Shown here one piece after another: positions 43,296-52,630 of a DNA stretch of 64,000 nt; position 1 is the first letter of the stretch, and the number at the start of each line of letters is the position of its first letter. This DNA is from Methylibium rhizosphaerae (GTDB taxonomy: Bacteria > Pseudomonadota > Gammaproteobacteria > Burkholderiales > Burkholderiaceae_C): the NCBI RefSeq assembly GCF_006386545.1, contig NZ_SWAR01000005.1, forward strand, positions 124,001 to 188,000, read 5' to 3'. The translations under genes were made by a program, and so were the position numbers. The notes beneath the pieces are model-generated. The model searched no databases, was not told the origin of the DNA, and worked only from the letters and a program-made list of their open reading frames with translations.

Positions 43296-44930
43296 TCAGT
43301 GCGCCGGGGGCGGCGACACCGTCCAGCGGCGCTTGGTCTCGCCGTGGCTGTCGACGCTGTCCAGGTGCACCGGGAAGCCCCACAACCTGGCGACGTGCTT
43401 CAGGACTTCCTGCGCGTCGTCGTTCAAGGGTCGTGCGTTGTGCTGCGTGTGCCGCAGCGTGAGCGAACGGTCGCCGCGCAGGTTGACGCTCCACACCTGG
43501 ATGTTGGGCTCGCGCGAGCCCAGGTCGTATTGCTTGGCCAGCGCCTCGCGCAGATGCCGGTAGCCGATGTCGTCGTGGATCGCGCTCACCTCGAGCTCGG
43601 GGTCCTGGCTGTCGTCCTTGATTGCGAACAGGCGGAACTCGCGCATCAGCCGCGGGCTGAGGAACTGGCCGACGAAGCTCTCGTCCTTGAAGTTGCGCAT
43701 CGCGTAGTCGAGCGTCTTCAGCCAGTCGCTGCCGGCGATGTCGGGGAACCAGGCGCGGTCTTCCTCGTCGGGGTTCTGGCAGATGCGCTTGAGGTCGGTG
43801 TACATCGCAAAACCCAGCGCATACGGGTTGATGCCGCTGTAGGCGCGGTGACCGACCGGCGGCTGGAACACCACATTGGTGTGCGATGACAGCCACTCGA
43901 TCATCATGCCGTCGGCCAGCAGGCCGTCTTCGTACATGGTGTTGAGCAGCGTGTAGTGCCAGAAGGTGGCCCAGCCTTCGTTCATGACCTGGGTCTGGCG
44001 CTGCGGATAGAAGTACTGCGCGATCTTGCGCACGATGCGCACGATCTCGCGCTGCCAAGGCTCCAGCAGCGGCGCGTTCTTCTCGATGAAGTAGAGGATG
44101 TTCTCCTGCGGCTCCTCGGGGAAGCGGCGCGCGGTGTCCTCGCCGTGCGACTTGCCTGCCTTCCTGGGCAGCGTGCGCCACAGGTCGTTGATCTGCCGCT
44201 GCGCATAGGCCTCGCGGTCTTCACGGCGGGCCTGCTCCTGGGCGAGCGACAGCTTCTGCGGCCGGCGATAACGATCGACGCCGTGGTTCATGAGCGCATG
44301 GCAGGAGTCGAGCGTCTCCTCCACCGCCTGGATGCCGTGGCGCTCTTCGCATTCGGCCACGTACTTCTTCGCATAGACCAGGTAGTCGATGATGGACGAG
44401 GCATCCGTCCACATGCGGAACAGGTAGTTGCCCTTGAAGAAGCTGTTGTGGCCATAGGCCGCATGCGCGATCACCAGGGCCTGCATCGCCATCGTGTTCT
44501 CCTCCATCAAATAGCTGATGCAGGGATTCGAGTTGATGACGATCTCGTAGGCCAGGCCCATGTGCCCGCGCTTGTAGTTCTTCTCGGTCGAGATGAACTC
44601 CTTGCCGTAGCTCCAGTGCCGGTAGTTCACCGGCATGCCCACGCTGGCGTAGGCATCCATCATCTGCTCGGAGGTGATGATCTCGAGCTGGTTGGGATAG
44701 GTGTCGAGCCCGTAGCTCTGGGCCGTGGCGCGGATGGCCGCGTGGTATTCCTCGATCAGCTCGAACGACCAGTCCGAACGGTCCGGCAGCGTCTTCTCGG
44801 CGCGCGGCCGGCGCACCACCTGGGTGGAGAGTTTCACCGGGGGCTGCGGCGGCGGCAGTTCGCTGCCGGTGAACAGGTCGGGGGTCGGGTTGTCCACGAC
44901 GGGCGAGGTATCGGTCGAGCGTCGCTTCAT
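43296..44930 (-). CDS. SpoVR/YcgB-family protein
   Basis: A 544-residue protein of the SpoVR family: WSFELIEEYHAAI at the start, EIVINSNPCISYLMEENTMAMQALVIAHAAYGHNSFFKGNYLF, and NEGWATFWHYTLLNTMYE. Its molecular function is unknown; in Bacillus it affects spore cortex, in Gram-negatives it accompanies prkA and yeaH. It is the last gene of that operon and overlaps yeaH by four bases (ATGA). Confidence 0.94.
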   Translation of the reverse strand: MKRRSTDTSPVVDNPTPDLFTGSELPPPQPPVKLSTQVVRRPRAEKTLPDRSDWSFELIEEYHAAIRATAQSYGLDTYPNQLEIITSEQMMDAYASVGMPVNYRHWSYGKEFISTEKNYKRGHMGLAYEIVINSNPCISYLMEENTMAMQALVIAHAAYGHNSFFKGNYLFRMWTDASSIIDYLVYAKKYVAECEERHGIQAVEETLDSCHALMNHGVDRYRRPQKLSLAQEQARREDREAYAQRQINDLWRTLPRKAGKSHGEDTARRFPEEPQENILYFIEKNAPLLEPWQREIVRIVRKIAQYFYPQRQTQVMNEGWATFWHYTLLNTMYEDGLLADGMMIEWLSSHTNVVFQPPVGHRAYSGINPYALGFAMYTDLKRICQNPDEEDRAWFPDIAGSDWLKTLDYAMRNFKDESFVGQFLSPRLMREFRLFAIKDDSQDPELEVSAIHDDIGYRHLREALAKQYDLGSREPNIQVWSVNLRGDRSLTLRHTQHNARPLNDDAQEVLKHVARLWGFPVHLDSVDSHGETKRRWTVSPPPAH

Positions 44931-46210
44931 GCGTCCACCCCCTCCTTCTTGAACAGCTCGCGGAATACCGGGTAGATATGCGAGGGCTCCAGCACCTTGC
45001 GCATCGCGAAGTGCGGGTAGATCTCGGCGATCTGCTGGTATTCCTCCCACAGGTTCTGCTCGGGCTCGGCCACCTGCACGTACGCGAAATAGCGGCACAG
45101 CGGCAACAGCTGTTCGCTCACGATTTCGCGGCAGCGGCCGCTGTCGTGGTGCCAGTTGTCGCCGTCGCTCGCCTGCGCGCCGTAGATGTTCCATTCGCTG
45201 GTCGGGAACCGCTGCTTGATGATGTCGTGCATCATCACCAGCGCACTCGACACGACCGTGCCGCCGGTCTCGGTGGCGTGGAAGAAGTTCTCCTCGTCCA
45301 CCTCCTGGGCCTGCGTGTGATGGCGGATGAACACCAGCTCGATGTGGTCGTAGTGCCGCGTCAGGAACAGGTACAGCAGGATGAAGAAGCGCTTGGCGAG
45401 GTCCTTGCGCTGCTCGTCCATCGAGCCGGACACATCCATCAGGCAGAACATCACCGCCTTGGTGGTGGGCACCGGCACCTTCACGCGGCTGCGGAAACGC
45501 AGGTCGATCGGGTCGAGGTACGGAATGCGCTCGACCCGCGCACGCAGGAAGGCGATGCGTTCTTCGGTGGCCTTGATCTCGGCCGTGGTGACCGGGTCGC
45601 CGGGCAGCGCGGTGCGCAGCAACTCTTCAAGGCGCGCCTGCAGCTCGCGCAGCTCGCGCCGCCAGTCGGCACCGATCGCGATGCGACGGCCGATGGCGCC
45701 GCGCATCGAACGCACCACGTGCAGGTTGTTGGGCGTGCCGTCGCTGGTGAATCCCGCCCGGTGGCTCTTGTACTCGGGCACCTCGGCCAGCGAGGTCTTC
45801 ACGAGGTTGGGCAAGGCGAGGTCTTCGAAGAAGACCTGCATGAACTCTTCCTTGCTCAGGTGGAAGACGAAGTCGTCCTCGCCCTCGCCGCTGTCGCTGG
45901 CCTGCGAGCCGCCGCCACCGCCCTGCCCGCCCTGCGGCCGCTCGATGCGGTCACCCTTGACGTACTCGCGGTTGCCGGGGTGCACCATCTCGCGCTGTCC
46001 ACCCTGGCCATGGCCGAACACCGGCTCGGACACGTCGCGCTTGGGGATGTGGATGTTCTCGCCCTGCTCCATGTCGCGGATGCCGCGCTGGCTGACCGCC
46101 TTGCGCACCGCGTCCTTGATCTGCTCACGGTAGCGGCGCAAGAAACGCTCGCGGTTGCCGATGGACTTGTTCTTGCCCGCCAGCCTGCGATCGATGATCT
46201 GCTGAAGCAT
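44927..46210 (-). CDS. yeaH: YeaH/YhbH family (UPF0229) protein with VWA-like domain
   Basis: A 427-residue protein. The N-terminal part has a glycine-rich linker (about residues 85-110); the C-terminal half is a von Willebrand A-like domain with the metal site DVSGSM (about residue 238). It works with the PrkA kinase in stress and stationary phase, by mechanisms not well known. It lies between prkA (57-nt gap) and spoVR (4-nt overlap). Confidence 0.94.
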   Translation of the reverse strand: MLQQIIDRRLAGKNKSIGNRERFLRRYREQIKDAVRKAVSQRGIRDMEQGENIHIPKRDVSEPVFGHGQGGQREMVHPGNREYVKGDRIERPQGGQGGGGGSQASDSGEGEDDFVFHLSKEEFMQVFFEDLALPNLVKTSLAEVPEYKSHRAGFTSDGTPNNLHVVRSMRGAIGRRIAIGADWRRELRELQARLEELLRTALPGDPVTTAEIKATEERIAFLRARVERIPYLDPIDLRFRSRVKVPVPTTKAVMFCLMDVSGSMDEQRKDLAKRFFILLYLFLTRHYDHIELVFIRHHTQAQEVDEENFFHATETGGTVVSSALVMMHDIIKQRFPTSEWNIYGAQASDGDNWHHDSGRCREIVSEQLLPLCRYFAYVQVAEPEQNLWEEYQQIAEIYPHFAMRKVLEPSHIYPVFRELFKKEGVDA

Positions 46211-46267
46211 GGAAGCCCCTGCGTTGATGTGTGCCGTCGCCGTCTCCTTGGATGGGTGGTCCGCTGA

Positions 46268-48190
46268 TCAGCTGCTCTTGCGCACGCGCAGGTACCACTC
46301 GCACAGCAGGCGCACCTGCTTGGGCGTGTAGCCCTTGTCGACCATGCGGGTCACGAAGTCCTCGTGCTTCTTGGCTTCGTCGGCGCTCGCCTTCGCGTTG
46401 AAGCTGATGACCGGCAGCAGCTCCTCGGTGTTGGAGAACATCTTTTTCTCGATCACCGTGCGCAGCTTCTCGTAGCTGGTCCACAACGGGTTCTTGCCCT
46501 GGTTGTTGGCCCGTGCGCGCAGCACGAAGTTGACGATCTCGTTGCGGAAGTCCTTCGGATTCGCAATGCCGGCCGGCTTCTCGATCTTCTCGAGCTCTGC
46601 ATTGAGCGCAGCGCGGTCGAACACCTCGCCGGTGTCGGTGTCGCGGTACTCGTGGTCCTGGATCCAGTAGTCGGCGTAGGTGACGTAGCGGTCGAAGATG
46701 TTCTGGCCGTACTCGCTGTAGCTCTCGAGGTAGGCCGTCTGGATTTCCTTGCCGATGAACTCGGCATACCGGGTGGCCAGGTGCTCCTTGATGAACGCCA
46801 GGTACTTCTGCTCGGTCTCCTGCGGGAACTGCTCGCGCTCGATCTGCTGCTCGAGGACGTACATCAGGTGCACCGGATTGGCCGCCACTTCAGACGAATC
46901 GAAGTTGAAGACCTTCGACAGGATCTTGAAGGCGAAGCGGGTGGATACGCCGCTCATGCCTTCGTCGACACCCGCGTAGTCGCGGTATTCCTGGTAGCTC
47001 TTGGCCTTGGGGTCGGTGTCCTTCAGGTTCTCGCCGTCGTACACCAGCATCTTCGAGAACAGCGACGAGTTCTCAGGCTCCTTCAGCCGGGTGAGGATGG
47101 CGAACTGCGACATCATCTTGAGCGTGCCGGGAGCGCACTTGGCTTCGGCGAGCGACGAGCCGCGGATCAGCTTCTCGTAGATGTGGATCTCTTCGGAGAC
47201 GCGCAGACAGTACGGCACCTTGACGATGTAGATGCGGTCGAGGAAGGCTTCGTTGTTCTTGTTGTTGCGGAAGGCCTTCCATTCGCTCTCGTTGCTGTGC
47301 GCCAGCACGATGCCATCGAACGGAATCGCGCCGAAACCTTCAGTGCCCTTGAAGTTGCCTTCCTGGGTGGCAGTCAGCAAAGGATGCAGCACCTTGATCG
47401 GTGCCTTGAACATTTCGACGAACTCGAGCAGGCCCTGGTTGGCCAGGCACAAGCCGCCTGAGTAGCTGTAGGCGTCCGGATCGTCCTGGGCGTAGGTCTC
47501 GAGCTTGCGGATGTCGACCTTGCCCACCAGCGAAGAGATGTCCTGGTTGTTCTCGTCACCCGGCTCCGTCTTCGCCACGGCGATCTGCTTGAGCACGCTG
47601 GGATAGCGCTTGACCACCTTGAAGCGACGGATGTCGCCGCCGAATTCCTCGAGCCGCTTCACCGCCCACGGGCTGAGGATGCGGTTCAGGTAGCGACGAG
47701 GGATGTTGTATTCCTTCTCGAGGATGGCGCCGTCTTCGTCGGGGTCGAACAGGCCCAGCGGCGACTCGTTCACCGGCGAACCCTTGAGCGCGTAGAACGG
47801 CACCTCCTGCATCAGCTGCTTCAGCCGCTCGGCGATGGAGCTCTTGCCACCGCCCACCGGGCCCAGCAGGTAGAGGATCTGCTTCTTCTCTTCGAGGCCC
47901 TGGGCCGCATGGCGGAAGTACGACACGACCTGCTCGATCGAGTCTTCCATGCCGTAGAACTCGGCAAAGGCCGGGTAACGCTTGATGACCTTGTTGGCGA
48001 AGATGCGCGACAGGCGCGGATCGTTGCGCGTGTCGACCAGCTCGGGGTCACCGATGGCCTTGAGCATGCGCTCGGCCGCGGTGGCGTAGGCCAGTGGCTC
48101 CCGCTTGCAGATGTCGAGGTACTCCTCCAGCGAGAGTTCCTCTTCGCGGGTGCGTTCGTATCGCGCAGTGAAGTTGCTGATCACGTCCAT
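46268..48190 (-). CDS. prkA: PrkA-type AAA+ serine protein kinase
   Basis: A 640-residue protein. The N-terminal AAA+ module has Walker A LGPVGGGKSSIAERLKQLM (about residue 109); the C-terminal part is the PrkA kinase-like domain (LRVSEEIHIYEKLIRGSS, RARANNQGKNPLWTSYEKLRTVIEKKMF). E. coli YeaG is its counterpart, involved in nitrogen-starvation and stationary-phase adaptation. It is the first gene of the prkA-yeaH-spoVR operon; the 466-nt region upstream contains a possible sigma-54 promoter. Confidence 0.95.
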   Translation of the reverse strand: MDVISNFTARYERTREEELSLEEYLDICKREPLAYATAAERMLKAIGDPELVDTRNDPRLSRIFANKVIKRYPAFAEFYGMEDSIEQVVSYFRHAAQGLEEKKQILYLLGPVGGGKSSIAERLKQLMQEVPFYALKGSPVNESPLGLFDPDEDGAILEKEYNIPRRYLNRILSPWAVKRLEEFGGDIRRFKVVKRYPSVLKQIAVAKTEPGDENNQDISSLVGKVDIRKLETYAQDDPDAYSYSGGLCLANQGLLEFVEMFKAPIKVLHPLLTATQEGNFKGTEGFGAIPFDGIVLAHSNESEWKAFRNNKNNEAFLDRIYIVKVPYCLRVSEEIHIYEKLIRGSSLAEAKCAPGTLKMMSQFAILTRLKEPENSSLFSKMLVYDGENLKDTDPKAKSYQEYRDYAGVDEGMSGVSTRFAFKILSKVFNFDSSEVAANPVHLMYVLEQQIEREQFPQETEQKYLAFIKEHLATRYAEFIGKEIQTAYLESYSEYGQNIFDRYVTYADYWIQDHEYRDTDTGEVFDRAALNAELEKIEKPAGIANPKDFRNEIVNFVLRARANNQGKNPLWTSYEKLRTVIEKKMFSNTEELLPVISFNAKASADEAKKHEDFVTRMVDKGYTPKQVRLLCEWYLRVRKSS

Positions 48191-48656
48191 CGTTTGACCT
48201 CCAATCCTCTACCGAGCTATTGCGGAGGCGGCGTCGCACGTGTTGCGCGTGGCAGGCCACGTGATGCGCTACCTGACTGACTCAAAGATCGTTCAAATCC
48301 GTGCCTTGCAAGTGCGGAGAAGCGCTGCCTTTGCCGCCCTGTTCTCGCCTGCGTTGCAAGGAGCATGCCCCTTTCCGGCGCATCGCGCTACCGCCGGACG
48401 AGGGAACCCTGTTTTGCGTGCAAGTTCCTCAGGTCATACGTTGTCAACGCACGTGCAGTCGCACGGCGCCGGCGCATGCATCCGTACTTCGATGCCGCAT
48501 TCATGGAATGCATGCTGCGCCTTTTTCTGGCGGAGTTGTTTTAGGGATTAACCCTTTTTGCGTCAAGATTTTGCGCAGCGGGCGCGTGCGCGTGCGTGTG
48601 CCTCTGCTGCATGTGTGCAGCCGGACACGCCGATGAGACGCGGGAGAGGCGCGGCG
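48191..48656. other. 466-nt gene-free region upstream of prkA
   Basis: No gene is credible here. Base composition is visibly less GC-rich than in the flanking genes. It includes a sigma-54-like site on the minus strand (48355-48370), repeated TTTTGCG words (48411-48417, 48556-48562 and 48570-48576 regions) and a weak AGGG-ATTAA-CCCT hairpin with T-rich flank near 48540-48558. Its length suits an enhancer-dependent promoter with distant activator sites. The right end holds the 3' region of parB. Confidence 0.5.
48355..48370 (-). promoter_or_regulatory. Candidate sigma-54 promoter of the prkA operon
   Basis: Read on the minus strand the site is GGGCATGCTCCTTGCA. Against the consensus TGGCACG-N4-TTGCA it keeps the GG at -24 and the GC at -12 with exactly ten bases between, and TTGCA is perfect. 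The start point would be about 150 nt before the prkA ATG. E. coli yeaGH is reported as nitrogen (Ntr/sigma-54) regulated, which supports the reading. Confidence 0.5.
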
Positions 48657-49553
48657 CTATTCCTGGCGGCCGCGCAGCTTGTCGATCAGGCCGTTGAGTT
48701 CGTCGAGCGAGCCGAAGGCGATGGCCACCTCGCCCTGCTCGCCGCGCTTGGTGCGCTTCTTGACGCGGATCTCGATCGGCGCGGTCAACAGGTCGGCCAG
48801 CTCTTCCTCGATGCGCAGCAGGTCGCGCGGCTTGTCGGCCTTGATTCGCATCAGCGGCGCCTGGCGGCCCGCGGCGGCGCGCGCGACCAGCTTCTCGGCT
48901 TCACGCACCGAGAGCTTCTTCGCGGCGATCTCGTTGGCGCTGGTGATCTGGTGGGCACGGTCGAGCGCCAGCAGCGCTCGCGCATGGCCCATGTCCAGGT
49001 CGCCGGCCATCAGCATGTGCTGCACCGGCTCGGCCAGGTTGAGCAGGCGCAGCAGGTTCGATGCCGCACTGCGTGAACGGCCCACCGCCTGCGCGGCCTG
49101 CTCGTGCGTGAGGCCGAACTCGTCTGTCAGGCGCTTGAGGCCGTGCGCCTCCTCGAGCGGGTTGAGGTCCTCGCGCTGGATGTTCTCGATGAGGGCCATG
49201 ACGGCGGCGGCCTCGTCAGGCACCTCCTTCACCAGCACCGGCACCTCGTCCAGCCCGGCCAGGCGGGCGGCGCGCGAGCGGCGTTCGCCGGCGATGATCT
49301 CGTAGCGCCCGGCCGCCACCGGCCGCACCAGGATGGGCTGCATCACGCCTTGGGACTTGATGCTCTCGGCCAGCTCGTACAGCGAGCCTTCGTCCATGCG
49401 CGTGCGCGGCTGGTACTTGCCGGGTTGCAGCGCGTCGAGCTTCAGCGTGGTGGGCGTGCGCGCGGCGTCGCCGCCGGCCGGCGCGTCGGGCACCTTGGGA
49501 CCGAGCAGCGCTTCGAGGCCGAGACCGAGACCTTTGGGTTTTTTCGTGACCAT
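48657..49553 (-). CDS. parB: Chromosome-partitioning protein ParB
   Basis: A 298-residue CTPase and parS-binding protein. N-terminal start MVTKKPKGLGLGLEALLG is typical. The ParB/Srx core has YQPRTRMDEGSLYELAESI and the CTP motif EIIAGERRSRAARLAGL (about residues 87-103); the helix-turn-helix is LTHEQAAQAVGRSRSAASNLLRLLNL; a C-terminal dimerisation domain ends in LRGRQE. Its target sites are found in mnmG and rsmG about 5-6 kb away. Confidence 0.96.
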   Translation of the reverse strand: MVTKKPKGLGLGLEALLGPKVPDAPAGGDAARTPTTLKLDALQPGKYQPRTRMDEGSLYELAESIKSQGVMQPILVRPVAAGRYEIIAGERRSRAARLAGLDEVPVLVKEVPDEAAAVMALIENIQREDLNPLEEAHGLKRLTDEFGLTHEQAAQAVGRSRSAASNLLRLLNLAEPVQHMLMAGDLDMGHARALLALDRAHQITSANEIAAKKLSVREAEKLVARAAAGRQAPLMRIKADKPRDLLRIEEELADLLTAPIEIRVKKRTKRGEQGEVAIAFGSLDELNGLIDKLRGRQE

Positions 49554-49605
49554 GGGGGCGGATTGTCCCCGACAAAACCGGGCCTCCGGCGGCGCCTCGG
49601 GCTGC

Positions 49606-50151
49606 TCAGCGCTCGACGAGGGCCTGCAGGAGTGCCCGGCCTTCCGGCCAGTCGCCCAACCCCGAGTCGCCGTTGATGTGGCCGCGCGCGCCGATGGACA
49701 CGAGCTCGGCGCCCCAGTCGGCCGCCAGCCCGGCGGCACGCCCCGGCGAGCAGAACGGGTCGTCCTGGCTCACCACGGCCAGCGCCGGGAACGGCAGCCG
49801 CTGGCGCGGCATCGGGCGCCAGTTGTGCAGCTGTGGCGGCGTGTCGTCGCGTTCCACGTCGGGCGGCGCCACCAGCAAGGCGGCCTTCACCCGGTGCAGC
49901 TGCCGGCTGTGCGAGGCCCAGGCCGCCACCAGTTGGCAACCCAGGCTGTGCGCCACCAGCACGGCCGGCTGCTCGCTGGCGAGCAGCTCCTCCTCGAGCC
50001 GGGCCATCCAGTCGCCTCGGCGCGGCCACTGCCAGTCGTCCTGCACCACTCGCCGGTCGCCAAAGGCCGCTTCCCAGCTGCTTTGCCAGTGGGCCGGGCC
50101 GGAGTCGAGCCAGCCCGGCAGCAGCAAGATGCGGGCAGCGGTGCCGCTCAC
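49606..50151 (-). CDS. RBBP9/YdeN-family alpha/beta hydrolase
   Basis: A 181-residue serine hydrolase. The nucleophile elbow is VAHSLGC (Ser about residue 70); Asp is in VVSQDDPFCS and His in GARGHINGDSGLGDWPEG, completing the triad. The N-terminus ILLLPGWLDSGPAHWQSSWE is characteristic of RBBP9-like proteins. The start is a GTG at 50151. It lies directly after the S41 peptidase gene (10-nt gap) and 52 nt before parB. Confidence 0.88.
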   Translation of the reverse strand: MSGTAARILLLPGWLDSGPAHWQSSWEAAFGDRRVVQDDWQWPRRGDWMARLEEELLASEQPAVLVAHSLGCQLVAAWASHSRQLHRVKAALLVAPPDVERDDTPPQLHNWRPMPRQRLPFPALAVVSQDDPFCSPGRAAGLAADWGAELVSIGARGHINGDSGLGDWPEGRALLQALVER

Positions 50152-50161
50152 ACTCGCCGCC

Positions 50162-51709
50162 CTATCGCTGCAACGGCAGGTGGATGCGGCTCTCGCGCTG
50201 CGGGCCCCGCAGCAGGCTGCCGTCGCTGACCGGCTGGCCCTGTTTGAAAGCCGTCAGCGCCTGCTTGCCCAGGCCCAGCGGCACCGGCGGGCAGGCATTG
50301 CCGTTGGCCCGCATGTACAGGGCGGTCGCGAGCTTGGCCTCGTTCACGTCGCCCAGCGCGCGGCCGAGGTCGTCGCCCGCCGTGCAGTTGGCCCCAAAGC
50401 CATCGGCGTAGTCGCCGAAGCCCTTTGCATTGACGCCCTTGAATTCGATCGGGAAGTACGAGATGCCGCAGTTGTCCTTGGCCGTGAAGCCATACGGCTT
50501 GCCGCAGGTGGTGGTGCCGACGATGTTCACCTGCACGTTGATGCCCCGCAGGCCGTTGATGATGGACTCGCTGGCCGAACAGGTGCTGCCGCTGGTGAGC
50601 ACGTAGACTCGCGGCAGGTCCAGCGACGGCAGGGGCTGTTCATTGGTGCACTGGAAGTTGGCGTTCAGGATGCACGACGTGTTGTAGAACGGCGTGCCAG
50701 GGGCCGCGTTCTCTGTCGTGCGCTTGTTGTTGTACTGGAACCTCTCGAACACCAGGCCCTGCGTGCGGCTCTGCCCGGCAACCATGTACGCCACCTCGCT
50801 GGCAATGAAGACGTAGCCGCCGCCGTTGTAGCGCAGGTCGAGCACGAGGTCGCTGACGCCTTCGGTGCGCAGCGTGTTGATCGCGGTGATCAGCTGCTGC
50901 TCGGCGGGGGCGATGTGGTCGTTGAAGACGATGTAGCCGACCTTCTGGCCGTCGCCGGCGGTGATCACCTGGGTGCGGAGCACCGGTGTCTTGGTGATCG
51001 CGGCCGCAGTGAAGGTGCGGGTGAGGTTCGCGCTGCCGGCGCGGCTGAAGACGAAGGTGTAGGTGCCGACGCTGCTCGGGAACAGCGCTGCATTGAGCAC
51101 GTCCACGCCGGCAGAGGTGCCGTCGTCGGCGCTCACGCCGTTCACGCTCACCAGGGTGTCGCCGCGCTGCAGGCCGGCGCTCGCTGCCATCGACCCCGGT
51201 TCGATGTATGCGATGCGGATGCTGCGCGGAGGTGTGGGTGACAGCATCGACCATTCGATGCCATAACCCAGCGCCACGCCGGACCGCGCCAGATCGTTCC
51301 AGTCCTTGGTCGGGTAGGTGAAGCTGAAGCGGTCGCGGCGCTGGCCGCTGGTCGTGAGCGCAGGCGTACGCAGGGCGTCGAAGTAGCCGTCGATGGAGCC
51401 GTAGAAGCCTCCGGTCGTATCGACGCTGTATTGCGCGGCGTTGGCATCGACGCTGGGCATCTCGTCGTACCAGAGGTAGGCACCGTTCATGTACGAACGC
51501 AGCCAGGCCTTCTCGCTGGACAACGAACCGCTGGTGGTTGCCCGGGTCGCATCGCCTCGGTAGGGGTTGTTGGGCGAGCACTGCTGCGCGAGAGGCAGGA
51601 CGTCGCCGCCGGAGCCACCGCCGCCGCCGCCGCCGCAGGCCGTCAGCACGCAAGCAGCCGTGAATGCAGCCAGGCTCCTGAACTTGCCGGCTCGGTTCAA
51701 GAAGTTCAT
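50162..51709 (-). CDS. Lipoprotein S41-family (C-terminal processing) peptidase
   Basis: A 515-residue lipoprotein: lipobox VLTAC followed by seven Gly, a flexible anchor. A PDZ-like segment carries IEPGSMAASAGLQRGDTLVSVNGVSA (about residues 172-197). The S41 core has LVLDLRYNGGGYVFIASEVAYM and the catalytic Ser in LTSGSTCSASESIING. Such outer-surface peptidases degrade or process envelope proteins. It stands between parA and parB without obvious relation to partitioning. Confidence 0.85.
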   Translation of the reverse strand: MNFLNRAGKFRSLAAFTAACVLTACGGGGGGGSGGDVLPLAQQCSPNNPYRGDATRATTSGSLSSEKAWLRSYMNGAYLWYDEMPSVDANAAQYSVDTTGGFYGSIDGYFDALRTPALTTSGQRRDRFSFTYPTKDWNDLARSGVALGYGIEWSMLSPTPPRSIRIAYIEPGSMAASAGLQRGDTLVSVNGVSADDGTSAGVDVLNAALFPSSVGTYTFVFSRAGSANLTRTFTAAAITKTPVLRTQVITAGDGQKVGYIVFNDHIAPAEQQLITAINTLRTEGVSDLVLDLRYNGGGYVFIASEVAYMVAGQSRTQGLVFERFQYNNKRTTENAAPGTPFYNTSCILNANFQCTNEQPLPSLDLPRVYVLTSGSTCSASESIINGLRGINVQVNIVGTTTCGKPYGFTAKDNCGISYFPIEFKGVNAKGFGDYADGFGANCTAGDDLGRALGDVNEAKLATALYMRANGNACPPVPLGLGKQALTAFKQGQPVSDGSLLRGPQRESRIHLPLQR

Positions 51710-51829
51710 AACGCTGGCCCCTCCCAGGACCGTGACGGAGCGAACGAAGGTGGCGCGATTCTAGGGAGTGCGACCGGCCGCTGCGCCCCCTCCGAAGAGG
51801 CCTGTCGTGCCGCCGATCCGGTCGGCCGG

Positions 51830-52630
51830 TCAGGTGGCCGAAGCATCCCGGCAACGGTAGTGGTACGCGTAGGCGTCCGTGAAACCGAGGCGGTGGTAGA
51901 CCGCGCGCGCCGGGCTGTTGGCGGCATCCACCTGCAGATAGGCACAACGGGCGCCAAGCGCATGCGCACCTTGCAGCATGCTGCGGCACAGCTGCGATGC
52001 CCAGCCCTGTCCGCGGTGCGACGGTGCGGTGAACACGTCGTACAGGCCGACGAGGTCGTCTTCGACCGCGAACTGGCCGCAAGCCACCAGATGGCCGTCC
52101 ACCATCAGCGCCCAGCCGGTGTAGGGCACAGGCGACGTCATCAGGCGTTGTGCATGCGCGGCGCGCTGCGACGCCGGCGAACCGCGCAATTCGCCCACCG
52201 CCTCGGCGAAGGCGACGGCGTCGAGTCGCTTCAACTGGGCGCCCTGCAGCCAATCGGCCTGCGTCTGACGGTCGATGGCTGGCGCGAGCGATGGCAGCAC
52301 CATCACGCGCGTGTCGTCGATGCGGGCCCACCCCTGCTGCTCGAGCTCTGCATCCAGGCTGGCTGGCTGGGTGAAAGGCGTGATGCGCACGAAGAAGGGC
52401 AAGCCGGCCTGCGCGTAGGCAGCCTCGCACCTCGCGAGCTTGTCGGCCAGCGGCAGCCGGCCGGCGGCCACGGCGTTCACACAGCGCGCCCGCTTTGCCT
52501 TGCCTGGCGACAGGCGCACCAGCCAGCCGTCGAGCCAACGTTGCTGTGGCGGTGCGCTCGCATTGAGGCCCGCGTCCTCCACGCGCGATGTCAAGGCCTC
52601 ATCAGCGATTGCACGCATGTGACTGCTCAC
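51830..52630 (-). CDS. GNAT-family N-acetyltransferase
   Basis: A 266-residue protein whose C-terminal domain (about residues 150-260) has the GNAT acetyl-CoA motif VFTAPSHRGQGWASQLCRSML and the ending YLQVDAANSPARAVYHRLGF. The N-terminal part is a degenerate second GNAT-like domain. Substrate unknown. The GTG start at 52630 overlaps the parA stop (GTGA), so it is translationally coupled to parA; an ATG four codons later also fits. Confidence 0.82.
   Translation of the reverse strand: MSSHMRAIADEALTSRVEDAGLNASAPPQQRWLDGWLVRLSPGKAKRARCVNAVAAGRLPLADKLARCEAAYAQAGLPFFVRITPFTQPASLDAELEQQGWARIDDTRVMVLPSLAPAIDRQTQADWLQGAQLKRLDAVAFAEAVGELRGSPASQRAAHAQRLMTSPVPYTGWALMVDGHLVACGQFAVEDDLVGLYDVFTAPSHRGQGWASQLCRSMLQGAHALGARCAYLQVDAANSPARAVYHRLGFTDAYAYHYRCRDASAT

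Noticed and set aside
48291-48300. tRNA-like T-loop GTTCAAATCC
   Set aside because: No flanking T-stem pairing, anticodon arm or acceptor stem could be built around it.
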